Source of the DNA: Zasmidium citrigriseum
Lineage: Eukaryota; Ascomycota; Dothideomycetes; Mycosphaerellales; Mycosphaerellaceae
Length of the DNA stretch: 64,000 nucleotides
Reading direction: 5' to 3'
NCBI GenBank assembly: GCA_002786025.1
Contig: NHNW01000072.1
Coordinates: 2,176 to 66,175 of the forward strand
Below the pieces are notes generated by a model, which was not told where the DNA came from, made no database searches, and worked only from the letters and a program-made list of their open reading frames with translations. Positions 1 to 11,639 of the stretch are shown here, piece by piece; positions within the stretch are counted from its first letter, which is position 1, and each line of letters begins with the position of its first letter. The position numbers and the translations under genes are program-made.

Positions 1-1620
1 CGTAAGTAACGACGCCCTAGTATCGACAACGAGCCTAGACTAACTCGAAGCTAGCGGCGAATTTGTCTACGTTACGGCGGAGGTACTTAAGGTAGGTCGG
101 TGTGCGGAAACTATACGCATATAATAGGGTCTAACGAGGCACTACACCGACACGATCGTATAGCTACGGCGTAGGAAGCGATGGCCTTGGTACTTGCGAT
201 ACCGTACGTGCCGCGTAGGATGCATCTACAGCCTAGCGTAGTAGGGCCAGCAATGCCTTAAAGAGTTCCTAGGAGATGCGATGTTCCTCTCGGAGACCGA
301 AACATTTCTGCATCGAGGCGTCTAACGACACATACGCTCTCTGCTTCGACGCTAGATATGCTAACTCTAGTATCTTTAAGTTACGCAGACGGCTACTAAT
401 GGACTTGGTAGCACTACGGAGCATCTAAGGATTAAGACTTATGTCCTCTAGCGCCTTACTAGAGAAAGGTATACGTTTAGTAACGTCCGAGAGCTCCTTA
501 ACCGATAAGTAGAGCTAAGTATAGATTAGTCCACCCTTACGTAGCCGACCCTATGCTATACTACTTATGCTAGTCGCCTTAAAGAGGAGGTTTTAGTTGT
601 AGAACTAATAGCCCTTACTGCTAGCACCTAGCGGCGATCCATCGTAGAGCTAGTCTAGAAACTTAGACTAGTAGTACTTTCGCTAGAGGTACGTCTCGGC
701 ACGACCGGAAACATTCGAGCTCGACGGACAAGTCTCCTTACTAATGTCGGCGTAGAACCCTCCTTTCTCTTACACATGCTTGAAATCCACCATGTTATTA
801 ATGCTAGCGACGAATTTCTCTATTATAGAGAGCGGGTGTTTATGCTTGTACTCTAATTTCGTACCCTTCGCCGCGAAGAAGATCTACATGCCCTGGAAGT
901 CTTCTAGACCTGGAGTGTTGGCCGTCCTCGCTACTATGCCGTCCTAGAGAGACTCTAGGTATTTCGAATCGATGAAATAGTAGAGGGCCTAGCGGGTATA
1001 GTAGCTAGCCGTCTTAACTAAACGTCCCTCCCGCTAGTAAGCGACCAAGTTCGTAAAGGCATGCATGTAACTGCTAGGTACATGCTACTAAACATCGGCG
1101 TCTAGACAGGCCTCTTAAAATGCAGGCAGGAAGACTAGATCGGTCTAGCGACGCAGTTGTTTATTAGTAAACGCCGTAAATGTATAGCCTTTGTCGAAGA
1201 GTCGTAGGAATAGAAGGTGTACGGTAACGTAAGTATCGCCCGCGAGACGGCTAAGATAAAAATAGGGTACATCCTTTAACATGTGCGGTTTATCGACTAG
1301 CGGGTTAAAGGCACGGTCCTTAATGTCTATAGTAAGGTAGTTGTCGGCGAGGATATTCTGTCTCTGCTAGGGCGCTAGCTAAAAGCGAAAGCCCTACTAG
1401 GCGAATGCGAGGGAGGTAGCAAACCCGAGAAAGCTATCTACGTCGAAGACGACGCTAGGAGATAGAACACGCGCCTCGTACTTATACAAGCACACCCGAT
1501 AGAGATAGGTACTCCTAGCCTAACTAATGGACCACCTACTAAACATCGTGCTCTAATGATTAGGCGATAGGAAGTCTCGCATTATAGGATCCTACGGCTA
1601 GATAAAGCGGTTCTAAGAAA
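1..1620 (-). pseudogene. RIP-inactivated ORF of unknown family, runs off the left edge
   Basis: Read on the minus strand, one frame stays coherent from about 1620 down to base 1 with no frameshift. I checked that codons near 1453, 979 and 67 are in the same phase. The frame is interrupted only by stops, almost all TAG, as expected if CAG and TGG codons were hit by CA-to-TA changes on either strand. Between stops the translation looks like a real globular protein: for example 'VVFDVDSFLGFATSLAFA' near 1450-1400, 'ARTANTPGLEDFQGM' near 920-870 and 'INNMVDFKHV' near 800. I do not recognise the family. It lies head to head with another RIPed ORF at 3350. The 5' end may lie further right, up to about 2.9 kb. 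The element was probably repeated in the genome, since RIP needs duplicates. Confidence 0.6.
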
Positions 1621-3349
1621 GAACACTCGGAAAGTCCAGATTGTTAAAGACCTCGTCGATAGTATAATAACCGCCTTCGCCTTTATCGTAGAGTGCACGT
1701 TTCGCTTTATACTATGCTACAGTATAGCTATAGAACCTATAGCCGAAGAATTGCCTATAGAGCTTAGTAGCGACAAAGTCGACGTAGGTGGAGTCTACTA
1801 CTAGTTCGGCTAGTTAATCGCCGCCAACCTGCGGGATAGCGGCAGAGGACTACTATTAACTGCCCTTACGCTAATGCCCCGAGGTAGTAGACTAACTACT
1901 AGAGTCTTGTCTCGCATTAGTCGGTCCCCTAGCCTTAATAGTAACGTCTTCTTTAATAATCTTATGCTCGAGGACATGCTACGTAAGAGGAGGCGAGGGC
2001 GGAGTTAGCGGCAGTAGAGGAGGCGAGGGCGAAAGGGCTTAATACGTCGAGGATAACGGCTAGGCGAGAGGGCGAACGTAAGGACGGATAGGAGTACGTG
2101 TCGGTAGTAGAGGTGTAGAGGGTACGTCGTACAGAACGGAGTCGTCTATAGGTTTAACGACGCCGTTGCTAGCTCTATTCGATTGGTTGGAACTTTCATA
2201 GTCGCTATAAGCACCTAGCTCCATGCTACTGTTAAAGAGGCTAGCGAGGATGTCGTTAACGTCGGTGTCGGGATCGATACTTGCAGCTCGAGCACGGTTC
2301 TAGTCGGCCTACTAAGTATCCCGAGAGGGATTAGGTATACTAACAAGTATGTCGAGGGACGGGAGGTTATCGTCGGTATCGTCTGCGTCTTTAACGTAGG
2401 CGGCGTATAGGTTACGACCGGCTCTAATAGCTTAGGAGACAGGATTAGTAGCGACACTAAGTTTAGTATGCTACGAACGCTTATCGGCCGAGGATTCCGT
2501 GTATTCGGGTGCGGATAGGATACGTAGTCTGGACTCGACAGGAGTAGGCTCTACTAAGTTAGCCTCTAGTAGGGTAAAGGTAATAATATACTCCCTAAGC
2601 GCTAGCTTAGGGTAACGCCGTAGGGCTAGGTTTGTCTCCTTCTTCTTACGTCTGTGTTTAGCCTAGCGGTCGGTAACGGCCTTACGCTTCTCGCTAGAGG
2701 TAGGCGCTATTCTCTAGCGACTAGAAGAAGCGGGAGTCGCTAACCTAGAGGCAGGGGGGATAATGTTCGATGTCTACGGCATTAGTGCGAATAAAGATGT
2801 ATAGACAGAGCGGTGTTAGGGGAGTTTAAGACTAATTGGTTTAAAGATCGAGAGCTGTTCCGGCCAATTAGGTAGAAACTTAGGTTAAGGAGTAGAAGGA
2901 CTAACCTAAGGAGACAGATTACGACTTATAAACGCCCCTAGCTAACGCGACACGGTCGTGTCGTATATCTTTTAGGTTAATTATGGCTTGTCGAGACTCG
3001 TCGGCACCGTATTAGGCCTGTCGTCGCTATTGCATTTCGACGGTAGTAATTGGCGTCCGTTCGACGTAACTTCGACGGATATAGACATATCTAATCCTGG
3101 ACGAGATGTTAACGGTTTGGACATGTCTATCCTTGTTTCGCACTAGCCCTAAGGCAATCTCTAGTAGCTTTTACTAGCCTATGTAATGCGCGGGGCCGAC
3201 ACGGGACCTCCGCGCCTACACTGCTCGCGCGACCCTATTAGTTTTGCGCGAAATCCATACGCAACCCGTGACACTACTAGTAAGACAAAACGAGAACCCG
3301 CGAGTCGACCTAGTATTGCACGATGGAAATGGATGCGGAAACGACCCTT
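1621..3349. other. Moderately RIPed spacer between two divergent pseudo-ORFs
   Basis: No intact gene is visible. Composition is like the flanking pseudo-ORFs: CA and TG are reduced but still present, so RIP is lighter here than after 5.05 kb. A short purine-rich duplication (GAGGAGGCGAGGGCG-type, twice between about 1985 and 2035) is the only internal repeat noticed. Short open frames on either strand here (for example 2215-2457 on the minus strand) have no protein-like character and look like chance. The 5' ends and promoters of the divergent dead ORFs probably lie in this stretch. Confidence 0.5.
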
Positions 3350-4552
3350 AACGTTATCTACCCTAGTAGTCGAGGAGAGGTCTAGCAGCGGTTAAATCGG
3401 CTTAGGCCTAAAGACGTAGAACGGGAGCTAGAGATCCTATACCCTCGGAGAGACGATACGGAAGTATTAATCTTAGATAGTCTGCGAAATCCAAGCGGCG
3501 GTTAGACGTAGGCAGAGGTAGCGAAGAAGCTATTAGAGTAGTTATCTAACGAGAGCGAGGCTACCGCGCGGATTATAACGCTAATATAGAGGTATGTCTA
3601 GCTCTACGAGGTGTGGAATACCCACTAGAATCCGGGTTTAAGGACATAGGAGGCTTTCCTAAACAGCATCGATAGTAACAGCCTCCTCCGGATTAATATC
3701 GTCGTCGGTACCTCTACCGACGCGGCGCGAAGAGGGAGCCTTAATATTATCGAGGAGACGTAGGGTCCTAACTAGATCGATAACCTGCTAGTCTACCTGC
3801 GCCTAGCGCTCGCTAACGTTAAGACCGCCTCGAAAAGACTGCTCTATTAGATCGTAGCGACTTGCAAGAGAGGCGTTACGCTAGCGGAGGCGGCTAAGGC
3901 GTAGGACACCGCTCGCAGGCGCCGACTAGATCTAGACGAAAGAGCAGAGAAGAATAGGATAGACTCTAAGACACTACACCTAATGGCCTAGGACGTCGCC
4001 GTAAGCAACGCGGTTAGACGAGGTTCTTAGTACGGCCGCTACACATGCGAACGTTACTTCCCCGAGTTCCACGAAGAACGTTTAGAGTTGAAGAGTCTCT
4101 AAGCCTCGCAGACGCCAATTACGAGCCGCTAGAGGAGACGTAAACTAAGGGTTAAGGCGGGTTCGAAGACCACCCGAAGCCGTCTAGTATCTAGTAGGCG
4201 AGAGCGCGACAATAAGTCTAGTGTGGATTTGCTAGCGGAAGCACGGAGTTCGGAACCATCGTGCTACGGCCTATTCTTCTTAGGTTATCTGTAGCGCCTA
4301 TTAACGATGCTAGACGATGTCCGGGAGGGCATCTACCTCTATAATGAATGTAGGGAGGCTGTAGGTGGAATTCTTAACGTACTAGAGGGCATAGAGTTAC
4401 CTAAGCTTATGGAGGCATTAGAGGACGTTAGCGAACACGCTCTAGATAATGTTAGGATAACAATCGCTACCGACTAGTAGTTTCTACATCTCAACGTCTA
4501 CATTCCCTTCTAGCTGTATACCGTATCGAAGCGAGCGGAAGCCAGAAGGTAA
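3350..4552 (+). pseudogene. RIP-inactivated ORF of unknown family
   Basis: One plus-strand frame (codons in phase with 3458) remains protein-like from about 3350 to a TAA at 4550-4552, about 400 codons, without any frameshift. Its many internal stops are nearly all TAG, the expected product of CAG or TGG codons after RIP. Recognisable non-random stretches include 'RRDDTEVLILDSLRNPSGG' (about 3445-3500), 'NESEATARIITLI' (about 3550-3590), 'RINIVVGTSTDAARRG' (about 3690-3740) and 'LLTMLDDVREGIYLYNE' (about 4300-4350). The sequence is helical and charged. I do not recognise the family. It is divergent from the dead ORF at 1-1620, and the two may belong to one mobile element. The start is uncertain. 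Confidence 0.6.
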
Positions 4553-4777
4553 TTTCTAAGCCAATTAGCTATAAAATCCCGCCTGTACTAGGCAGGGGTG
4601 CTAGTATAACGGGGTAGGTGTTTAGTTACTCTGCGCTAGTAGTCGGCGGTACGCTTTCTTCGGTATGTAGTAAGGAGATAGAGTCTGCTTTGCAACATCC
4701 TCGTCGAAGTGCGAGAAAGGCGTAAGAAAGGACTTTTTACTATTATACTATAGAGAACAGGCTAGACGAAGGCGCTA
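4553..4777. other. RIPed spacer, no gene seen
   Basis: About 220 bases after the dead plus-strand ORF, rich in TAG/CTA and without coherent reading frames. It leads directly into the 51-bp tandem repeat. Confidence 0.4.
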
Positions 4778-4919
4778 GACTACTTCTAGCCGAAAGGTGT
4801 CACACTCTTAGCGCGAGAAAGCTAGCTAAGCTACTTCGAGCCCAAAGGTGTTACGCTCTTAGCGGAGGAAAGCGCGCTAAACTAAACTTGGCCGCGAAGT
4901 GTCACACTCGTCGCAATCC
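4778..4919 (+). repeat. 51-bp tandem repeat, nearly three units
   Basis: Units start at 4778, 4829 and 4880; the last is partial. The shared core is a TACTTC-AGCC-AAAGGTGTCACACTC-like string followed by an AGCG-AGGAAAGC segment. The first two units carry more TA changes than the third, which is close to the RIP-free pocket that follows. The array marks the transition between the moderately RIPed left part and the saturated block starting at about 5.05 kb. Confidence 0.65.
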
Positions 4920-4929
4920 GACTAGCGCG

Positions 4930-5050
4930 ACGGCGAACTTCCACGTCGAATTTCTCCACGACACAACGTGCAATAGACAAAGCATTTACATAGTGCGACT
5001 CGCCGAGCGACGACGAGTCGATGCATGTCTGTTTCGCGGCCGCGCGCCCG
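4930..5050. other. Short pocket that escaped RIP, with an inverted repeat
   Basis: For about 120 bases CA and TG dinucleotides return (CACGACACAACGTGCAATAG, GATGCATGTCTG), contrasting sharply with both sides. It contains a 7-bp inverted repeat, CGACTCG at 4996-5002 and CGAGTCG at 5014-5020, with an 11-nt loop, and a GC-rich CGCGGCCGCGCGCCCG stretch around 5036. It may be unique host DNA between two insertions. No gene is visible. Confidence 0.55.
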
Positions 5051-6119
5051 TAGATAGGTGTTAACCCGAAGCCCGAAGGCGCCGTATAGATTATTCTCCG
5101 TCCCTACTAGTATAGCTATAGGGATCTACGTCTAGGGGATAGGTGTTTTATACTTAACCTAGTTAAGGATAAGTATTAGGTCCTAGTAGAGGACGGTAGG
5201 CGCCTTATAGCTACGTAGATTCGCTCTTATCGCTAGGTTAAGGTAGTCTTCTATTTAGAACCTAAGCTTATAATAGATATTCTCTAGTATATATATCGAG
5301 TTAGGATTATTAACTTCCCTAGTAATTATAGCCTAGTAGTAGAGAATATACTTTAGAAAGGTACCGCTAACGCGTCGTACTTTAAGCTATATATTAGCGA
5401 AGATATTTTCTAGCTATTATAGGCCTAGGAGTCTATAGAGTATATTTAGGGAGCTCTATACTATAGTAGTAGTCGAAGCGCTATATAGGATAGGGTCCTA
5501 CTAACTCGGGTCGAGTAAGTTAAACTAATTATCGACTATAATATATATTAGGATTAGACTATCTACTACTATAGTAGGGAATATAGTATTTTATATATAC
5601 TAGTAGAGAAGCTATATCTATAGCTTAGTATCCTTAGTAGACGCTACTATACTCTTAATAAGTATATTACTTACTACCTAGTAATAGTAGGATAATATAT
5701 TATCTAACTAACTATAGAGGACCTCCCTTAGGCGCCTCTTATCTACGTCTAGGCCTTTTCCGTTTTTTATAAAGGTAGCGAAGGAAAAATCGTTTATGTT
5801 TAGCTTTATAAGAGCCTAGTTAGTAGAGACGATCGATATTAAAGAGCTATAAGAGAGCTCTTTATCTATCGCTTCTTTCTCGATACTCTCTATAATAGGC
5901 TATTTAAGGGTCGCTATAAATATCGAGGCTACGTTAATTAACGCCTATAATAGATAGTTAATAGTATAGAAAGTTATAAGCGCTTATAATAATATAAGTC
6001 CTAGCTTACTTAAGGTAGTAAGTTAGTCTCTTCTCTTATACTATATATATAAGTTACTTACTAGCGCTATTCTACTTACTCTCGCTATCCTAAGCCGACT
6101 CTTATATTATCTTAGTTAC

Positions 6120-6560
6120 TAAATCCCTACCTCTCTCTCTTTCCTTCTCCTTCTCGAACTACTTCTTAAGCTCTAACTACTTCTCCTTCTATAACGCTAA
6201 CTACTTCTTCTTCTCTCTATTCTACTTTATATTTTACTCTATCTATACCTTATTATTTAGCTCTACCTCCTTCTCCTATCTTACCTACTTCTTCTTCTCT
6301 AACTCTAGCTACTACTTCTTATCTATATTCTACTCGCTATTCTACCTATTATTCTATTTATTATTCTACCTACTATTCTATCTATTATTCTACTTATTAT
6401 TCTACTTATTATCCTATCTATCGTCCTACTTATTATCTTACTTATTATCCTCCTTTTCTATTTCTTTCTACTTCTACTTCTCTTTCTCCTTCTCTTTCGC
6501 TATCTAGTCTAATACCTCTTCTCTAAGCGTCTTCTTACTCTCCTTCTATACTTTATCTTA
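6120..6560. repeat. Pyrimidine-rich low-complexity tract with a decamer repeat
   Basis: The plus strand is almost entirely C, T and A, with CTTCT/CTCTT runs followed by a degenerate array of about ten-base units of the type CTATTATTCT between about 6330 and 6440. On the opposite strand it would read as a GA-rich tract. It could be the remains of a charged, low-complexity region of a gag-like or other protein, or a simple satellite. No function is assigned. Confidence 0.6.
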
Positions 6561-8736
6561 CCTATTCGCCTAGCTACTATTAGTTATATCTATTATAGGA
6601 GTAGCTCTATCTAACTATATAGTATTACTCTTTAAGAGGCTCTTATTTAATTATATCTCTATTATACGCTATAGTATTAGGCTAAGCGTTTACTAGCGAA
6701 GGAGTAGTATAAAAGAGAGGTTATTTCTACTCTAGCTTAGCGTTAACTACTAGCTACGCTACTAGCTTAAGTAGAGTTTAGGTATAGAGGTAGAAATATA
6801 AATAGATATTATACTAAATAGTCGTCTATAGTCGCTCTCTATATAGCGATAATAGAGTTATATATAGATAGAGAAGGCTACTAGGTAGATATATAATAGA
6901 AGCTAGTAGATAGGTAGATAAAATAGAGAGAGGTTAGGTATAGGTAAGGATAGCTAATAGAGGAAAGGAAAGAGGAAGAGAGCGAGAAGGCTAGGAGGAT
7001 TATATAGTAGATATAGTATAGCCTACCTACTATATAAAGGTTCGTTAGGCTTAGGCCTATATAATATATCCTTTTCTCCTTTAGGTAAATAAATCCTAGC
7101 GTTATAATCTCCGCTTTTAACCGCTAGGTTACTTCTTATTCGCTTATAATACTACCTATCCTCCTTAACTATATCTATACTAGAGTTATTAATTACTTAT
7201 AGTCTTACTACTCTCCTTTTAGATAGGCTATAAAAGGTTACTATATAGAGAGACTTATAGTCTATAGATCGCTAGGGTAGGATAATAACTATTACTATAT
7301 AGTATAATCTAATTCGCTAGCTAGAACTATACTACTAATAACTCTACTCTACTCGATAGAAGCCTTAGCGCTACTTTCCTAGTCTATCCTAAACTCTACT
7401 ACGAACGTTAATCTCTTAATTAGGCGATTCTATACCTTACTTATAATTAATACGCTCTAGCTTATATTTAGGCTTTATTACCTATTAGGTAGTAGTATAT
7501 AAATCTAGGCGAGCGCCTAGGCGTCGATTAGCTTATATATTATACTCTAGCTACTACCTTTATAGGACTAAATACTACTAAGCGAAAGTCTTATCTACCT
7601 TCTTATTATTACTACTATAAGTAATAGAGAAGGTAGCCTATACTAGTCTACTAATAATAAGGATATCGACCTAGAGAGCTTAGATACTATATATAAGAGT
7701 AAGGAATCCGACTACCTTATATCTTATAAAGGCTATAGCTACTATAATAATAGCTTTAATAAGAGTAAGAAGAAGAGTAATAGTAGAGATAGGTAGGATA
7801 AGGATAATAATTTAGAAACGCGTAGATAGAGCGAGAGATACTATATAGTAGCCTCTCGCTATTCCTACTACGCGCGCGCTACTAACTCTAGCTATCTAGT
7901 AATATATATACTACCTACTTAGCGCGTAGCCTATCTCTATACGATTATACTATATAAGTACTTTAGGAACGAAACTCTTATAGCGGAGGTATAGAAGGAG
8001 GTATCGTAGGAGGAGGGCTAGTAATAGGTCCTTAAGAAGGAGTAGGTAGTAGATAATAAGTAAGGCTAGCTACTCTATAAGGTAGTAGAAGTAGAGAGAG
8101 CGTAATAGATATAGAAAGTAGAGGATAGCCGTATTCTTAAGGCGTAGCTATTATCGTCGAGCGACGAAAGCGACTAGTAGCTAGTTCGAGAGGTCTATTT
8201 ATTATAATTAATACGAATAACTATTTGTCGATATACTATTATACCTATTAGCGGACGTAATCGCCTATAGCTCTACTACCCTTTATATTCTATATAGGCT
8301 AATATAGAGGCTAAAGTAGTAGACGGCTATAGCTACTAGCTATCCTATATAACCTAAGACTTAGATATATCTAACTCTACGCTAGTAGTAGAGTAATAGC
8401 TATAATAGGCGGCCTAGAGGGCGTTTAGTAGGCCTATAATAATCTTCTTAAGGTCTACTAGGCTAATAGATACTACTCTCTAGCTCCTACTTATAATCGA
8501 GGTAGTCGAGTATATAGTATTAACCTTACTATAGCCTTATTTAGTACCTTTTAGTATAGCTTCCGCTTACTATTAAGGTAGTAGAGTATATAGCGTTAAC
8601 CTTACTATAGCCCTATTCGACGCCTTTCTAAAAGGTAAATAATCTAATAGCGTTAATATATAGAATATAGACGTAAGTAAGGTATTAGCTAGTAGCGTAA
8701 TAACCTCTATAAGTAATAACGCTAGTAAAGTAATAT

Positions 8737-9006
8737 AGAGCGTATCTAGGCTATAGGCTAAAACGCCCTTATCTATAAATAGGAAGGGCTAACCCTTCTA
8801 TAGGTAATAGGCTCTATAGTATAGTAGTATAGTAGGCTAAGCTATTTATACTAAAGAAGAGGCCCGTAGCTATAGTAGAGCGATATATAGCGTATCTAAG
8901 CTATAGGCTAAAACGCCCTTATCTATAAGGGAGCCTCTATAAGTAATAGGCCCTATAGTATAGTAGTATAGTAGGCTAAGCTATTTATACTAATAAAGAG
9001 GCCTAC
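8737..9006 (+). repeat. Direct duplication of about 130 bp
   Basis: Two copies, about 8737-8870 and 8885-9006, share AGCGTATCTA-GCTATAGGCT, AAAACGCCCTTATCTATAA and the longer stretch ending in GGCTAAGCTATTTATACTAA. The offset is about 150 bp. Differences include small indels as well as TA transitions, so the duplication probably predates the last rounds of mutation. Confidence 0.6.
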
Positions 9007-9614
9007 TACTACTAGTCTATCTAGGCTTATATACTTCTAGAGGTTCTACGTAAGGGTTATAGCTAGCTTATACTACTATACTTAATCTCGATACTTAATA
9101 GCGACCTCCTAGCTTAATAGGTTACTATAATAGTATCCTTATCTAAACTTCTAGCTAGGCTATATACCTCGAAGAGGTTATATTAGCGTATTATAGCTAT
9201 CGTAGCCCTCTAATTATAGTAACTACTATATATTAAAGTATTTATTATATTAATATATACGCGAGAGTATAGTACTATTAGTAAGGGGCTAAGTATTTCC
9301 GAGTAAGGTAATATTAGAGGGTAATATTAGAAGGTAAAGGCGAGGGCGTAGTAGATAGCGCTACGATAAGGGTCTAATTATATCGAGAGGCCTATAGACG
9401 TATATAAAGGTATAGGTAAGAGTAGCCTAACTTACTTATAGAAGCTACTCCTAAATATAGGCGGCTTATACTAAGCTATAGGTCTATATAGTCTATTCTA
9501 AAACTACGCTATACTTAGTTTACTAAGTATAATCCGCTAGTTAGATAATATAGTACTAGTATATATAAGAGTTAATTAAAGTAAGCGTTTTAGCTTTATC
9601 GAAGTAATCCGCTC

Positions 9615-9785
9615 GTCGTCGCTTAATAGATCGATTACTAAGGGTTTCCGCTTTAGCCTTACTCTCGTTATCGCTTAATAGATCGATTACTAGTAGTTTC
9701 TACTTATTATCGCTTAATAGATCGATTACTAGTAGTTTCTACTTATCGTCGCTTAATAGATCGATTACTAGTAGTTTCTACCTTA
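9615..9785 (+). repeat. Minisatellite, about 40-bp units
   Basis: Four to five consecutive units share the core CGCTTAATAGATCGATTACT followed by AGTAGTTTCTACTTA. Related single cores reappear near 11440, 11500 and 18570, so the unit belongs to a dispersed family. Confidence 0.7.
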
Positions 9786-9889
9786 GTCTTACTATAGATT
9801 TTATCCTTACGACCTTATACTTCTAGTTATTATTAGCGTCTATATTACCTCGCCTATAGGTAGCTACCTATACTTAGTAGGCTACTATA

Positions 9890-10230
9890 ATAGTATCCTT
9901 ATTAGGGCTCTAGGCTAGGCTATCGTATTTTCGTTAGAACTTCTAGCTAGGCTAGGCTATCGTATCCTTATCTAAACTCCTAGTTAGGCCGTCGTATCCT
10001 TATCTAAACTTCTAGCTAGGCCGTTATATCCTTATCTAAACTTTTAGCTAGGCTATTATATCCTTATTAGAGCTCCTAGCTAGGCTAGGCTATAGTATCT
10101 TCGTTAGAACTCCTAGCTAAGCTAGGCTATTATATTCTTATTAGGACTCCTAGCTAGGCTATCGTATTCTCGTTAGAACTCCTAGCTAGGCTATAGTATC
10201 TTCGTTAGAACTCCTAGCTAAGCTATATAC
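9890..10230 (+). repeat. Minisatellite array, about 34-bp units (copy 1)
   Basis: Roughly nine degenerate units of the pattern CTCCTAGCTAGGCTAT, GTATCCT, CGTTAGAA or TATCTAAA. The array is embedded in the larger segment that is duplicated again at 11640-12840, where a matching array sits at 11740-12040. Unit-to-unit differences are mostly C/T and G/A transitions, as expected from RIP. Confidence 0.7.
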
Positions 10231-10573
10231 CTCGAAGAGGTTATATTAGCGTATTATAGCTATAGCGGTAGATTAAAGGGTATAAATATAGGCTCTAATA
10301 GTAGTAGGCTTACCTATATACTAATAGGGCCCTAACGATATTATCGTAGATATTAGTTAGCGAAGTAATATTAAGACTAGAAAGCGAAGAAGCCGCGTTA
10401 TACTACGCGTAGCGATAAGGGCCTAATAGCGGTAACGAGTACTTAGTCGATACCTAGCCTTAAATATATAACGGTAGTAGTATTAGTAGAGGAGGAGGTA
10501 GGAGAGTATATATCTATATCTAACGTAAGACTTAAATATATCTAAGTCTCGACTCGGCTAGCTCTAGCTATAT

Positions 10574-10875
10574 CTCGGCTATCTAGCGACTTCTAAGTAT
10601 TTTTTTAGATCTATATAAAAGCCCGCGCTAACGGCTTTCTAACGAGCTACTAACTATCCGATTCTACTTAGTACGTAGCGAGATATATACTCTAGTAGCC
10701 GCCTCGCCGTCGCCTACTATATCTTAGCTATCTAGCGACTTCTAAGTATTTTTTTAGATTTATATAAAAGCCTATATCGATAGCTTTCTAACGAGCCGCT
10801 AACCGTCCGATTCTACTTAGTATATAGCGAGATATACGCCCTAGTAGCCGCCTCGCTATCGCCTACTATATTTTA
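10574..10875 (+). repeat. 148-bp repeat unit, two tandem copies
   Basis: Units begin near 10574 and 10722 and share GACTTCTAAGTATTTTTTTA, CGGCTTTCTAACGAGC and CCGATTCTACTTAGTA. Further copies occur at about 12415-12560 and 19805-20080 (two more in tandem), giving five copies in the left block. The T7 run is conserved in four of the five. It is an interspersed repeat with short tandem runs. No coding potential is visible. Confidence 0.75.
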
Positions 10876-11383
10876 GCTATCCTATAACTTCGGCGTCTTC
10901 TCTTAGGTACGTATAGGAGCTCTATCTCTATCGTATTACTATTATCTTTAACTATGTCTTCGTCTATCGCCTTACCTTCTAGTATATTACTACTTCTAAT
11001 ATTGCTATCTATACTATCGGCTTTAACCGCTAAACCTATTAAGCCCTAGGAGCTTAAAGTAACTTAAGTACTCTCGCGTCTCTTCTCCTCTTTAATTCTC
11101 TAGTTCCTTATAGTATAGTATTCTTCTAGACTACCTTTCTTTCCCTCTAGGATACTAGCTCTAGCTAAGTATATAGTATTAACCTTACTATAGCTCTATT
11201 CTATACCTCGCTAAAAGGTAAACTTAGCGCTCCTCGTCCCTTTTATAGAAATTAACTCGCGAGGCTATATACTTCTCTTTATTACGCTTAGATTAAAGTT
11301 AGGGCTAGGGTTTAACTAAGATTATATTTTCTTCGTTATTAGATAGAGCGACGATAGGTTCTAGGATTAAGTCGGGTCTTAGA

Positions 11384-11545
11384 CTAAAGTAAGCGATAAA
11401 GTCTAGCGATAGTAGTACTTTTAGAGTCGTTACTTAATAGGCTTCGACTAAAGTAAGTAGTAAGGTCTAGTAATAGTAGTACTTTTAGAGTCGTTACTTA
11501 ATAGGCTTCGACTAAAGTAAGCGGTAAGGTCTAGTAATAGTAATA
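11384..11545 (+). repeat. 64-bp tandem repeat, about 2.5 units
   Basis: Units share ACTAAAGTAAGCG, AAGTCTAG-GATAGTAGTA and CTTTTAGAGTCGTTACTTAA. A diverged copy lies near 18515-18580. Confidence 0.65.
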
Positions 11546-11639
11546 TTTTCTTTATCGTCTTATAGGGCGATTACTAGAGCTTTCGGTTTACGCTAGTAGC
11601 CTTTACTACTATTATAGATATTATTTCGTTTACGTTTCG

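Larger units (their letters stand above)
9840..11150 (+). repeat. Large direct duplication, copy 1
   Basis: This segment is repeated in the same orientation at about 11640-12840. Matched landmarks: the 34-bp minisatellite; the CCTCGAAGAGGTTATATTAG stretch (about 10228 and 12050); the 148-bp unit described separately; and a near-identical tail containing TATCGGCTTTAACCGCTAAA (about 11018 and 12706). Copy 1 contains two 148-bp units where copy 2 contains one, which accounts for the length difference. Confidence 0.75.

Noticed and set aside
2215..2457. 80-codon minus-strand ORF
   Set aside because: Low-complexity Thr/Pro/Leu translation with no family likeness, inside RIPed sequence; a chance opening.
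3186..3395. 69-codon plus-strand ORF
   Set aside because: It is in a different frame from the protein-like pseudo-ORF that starts at about 3350; composition is basic and unstructured.
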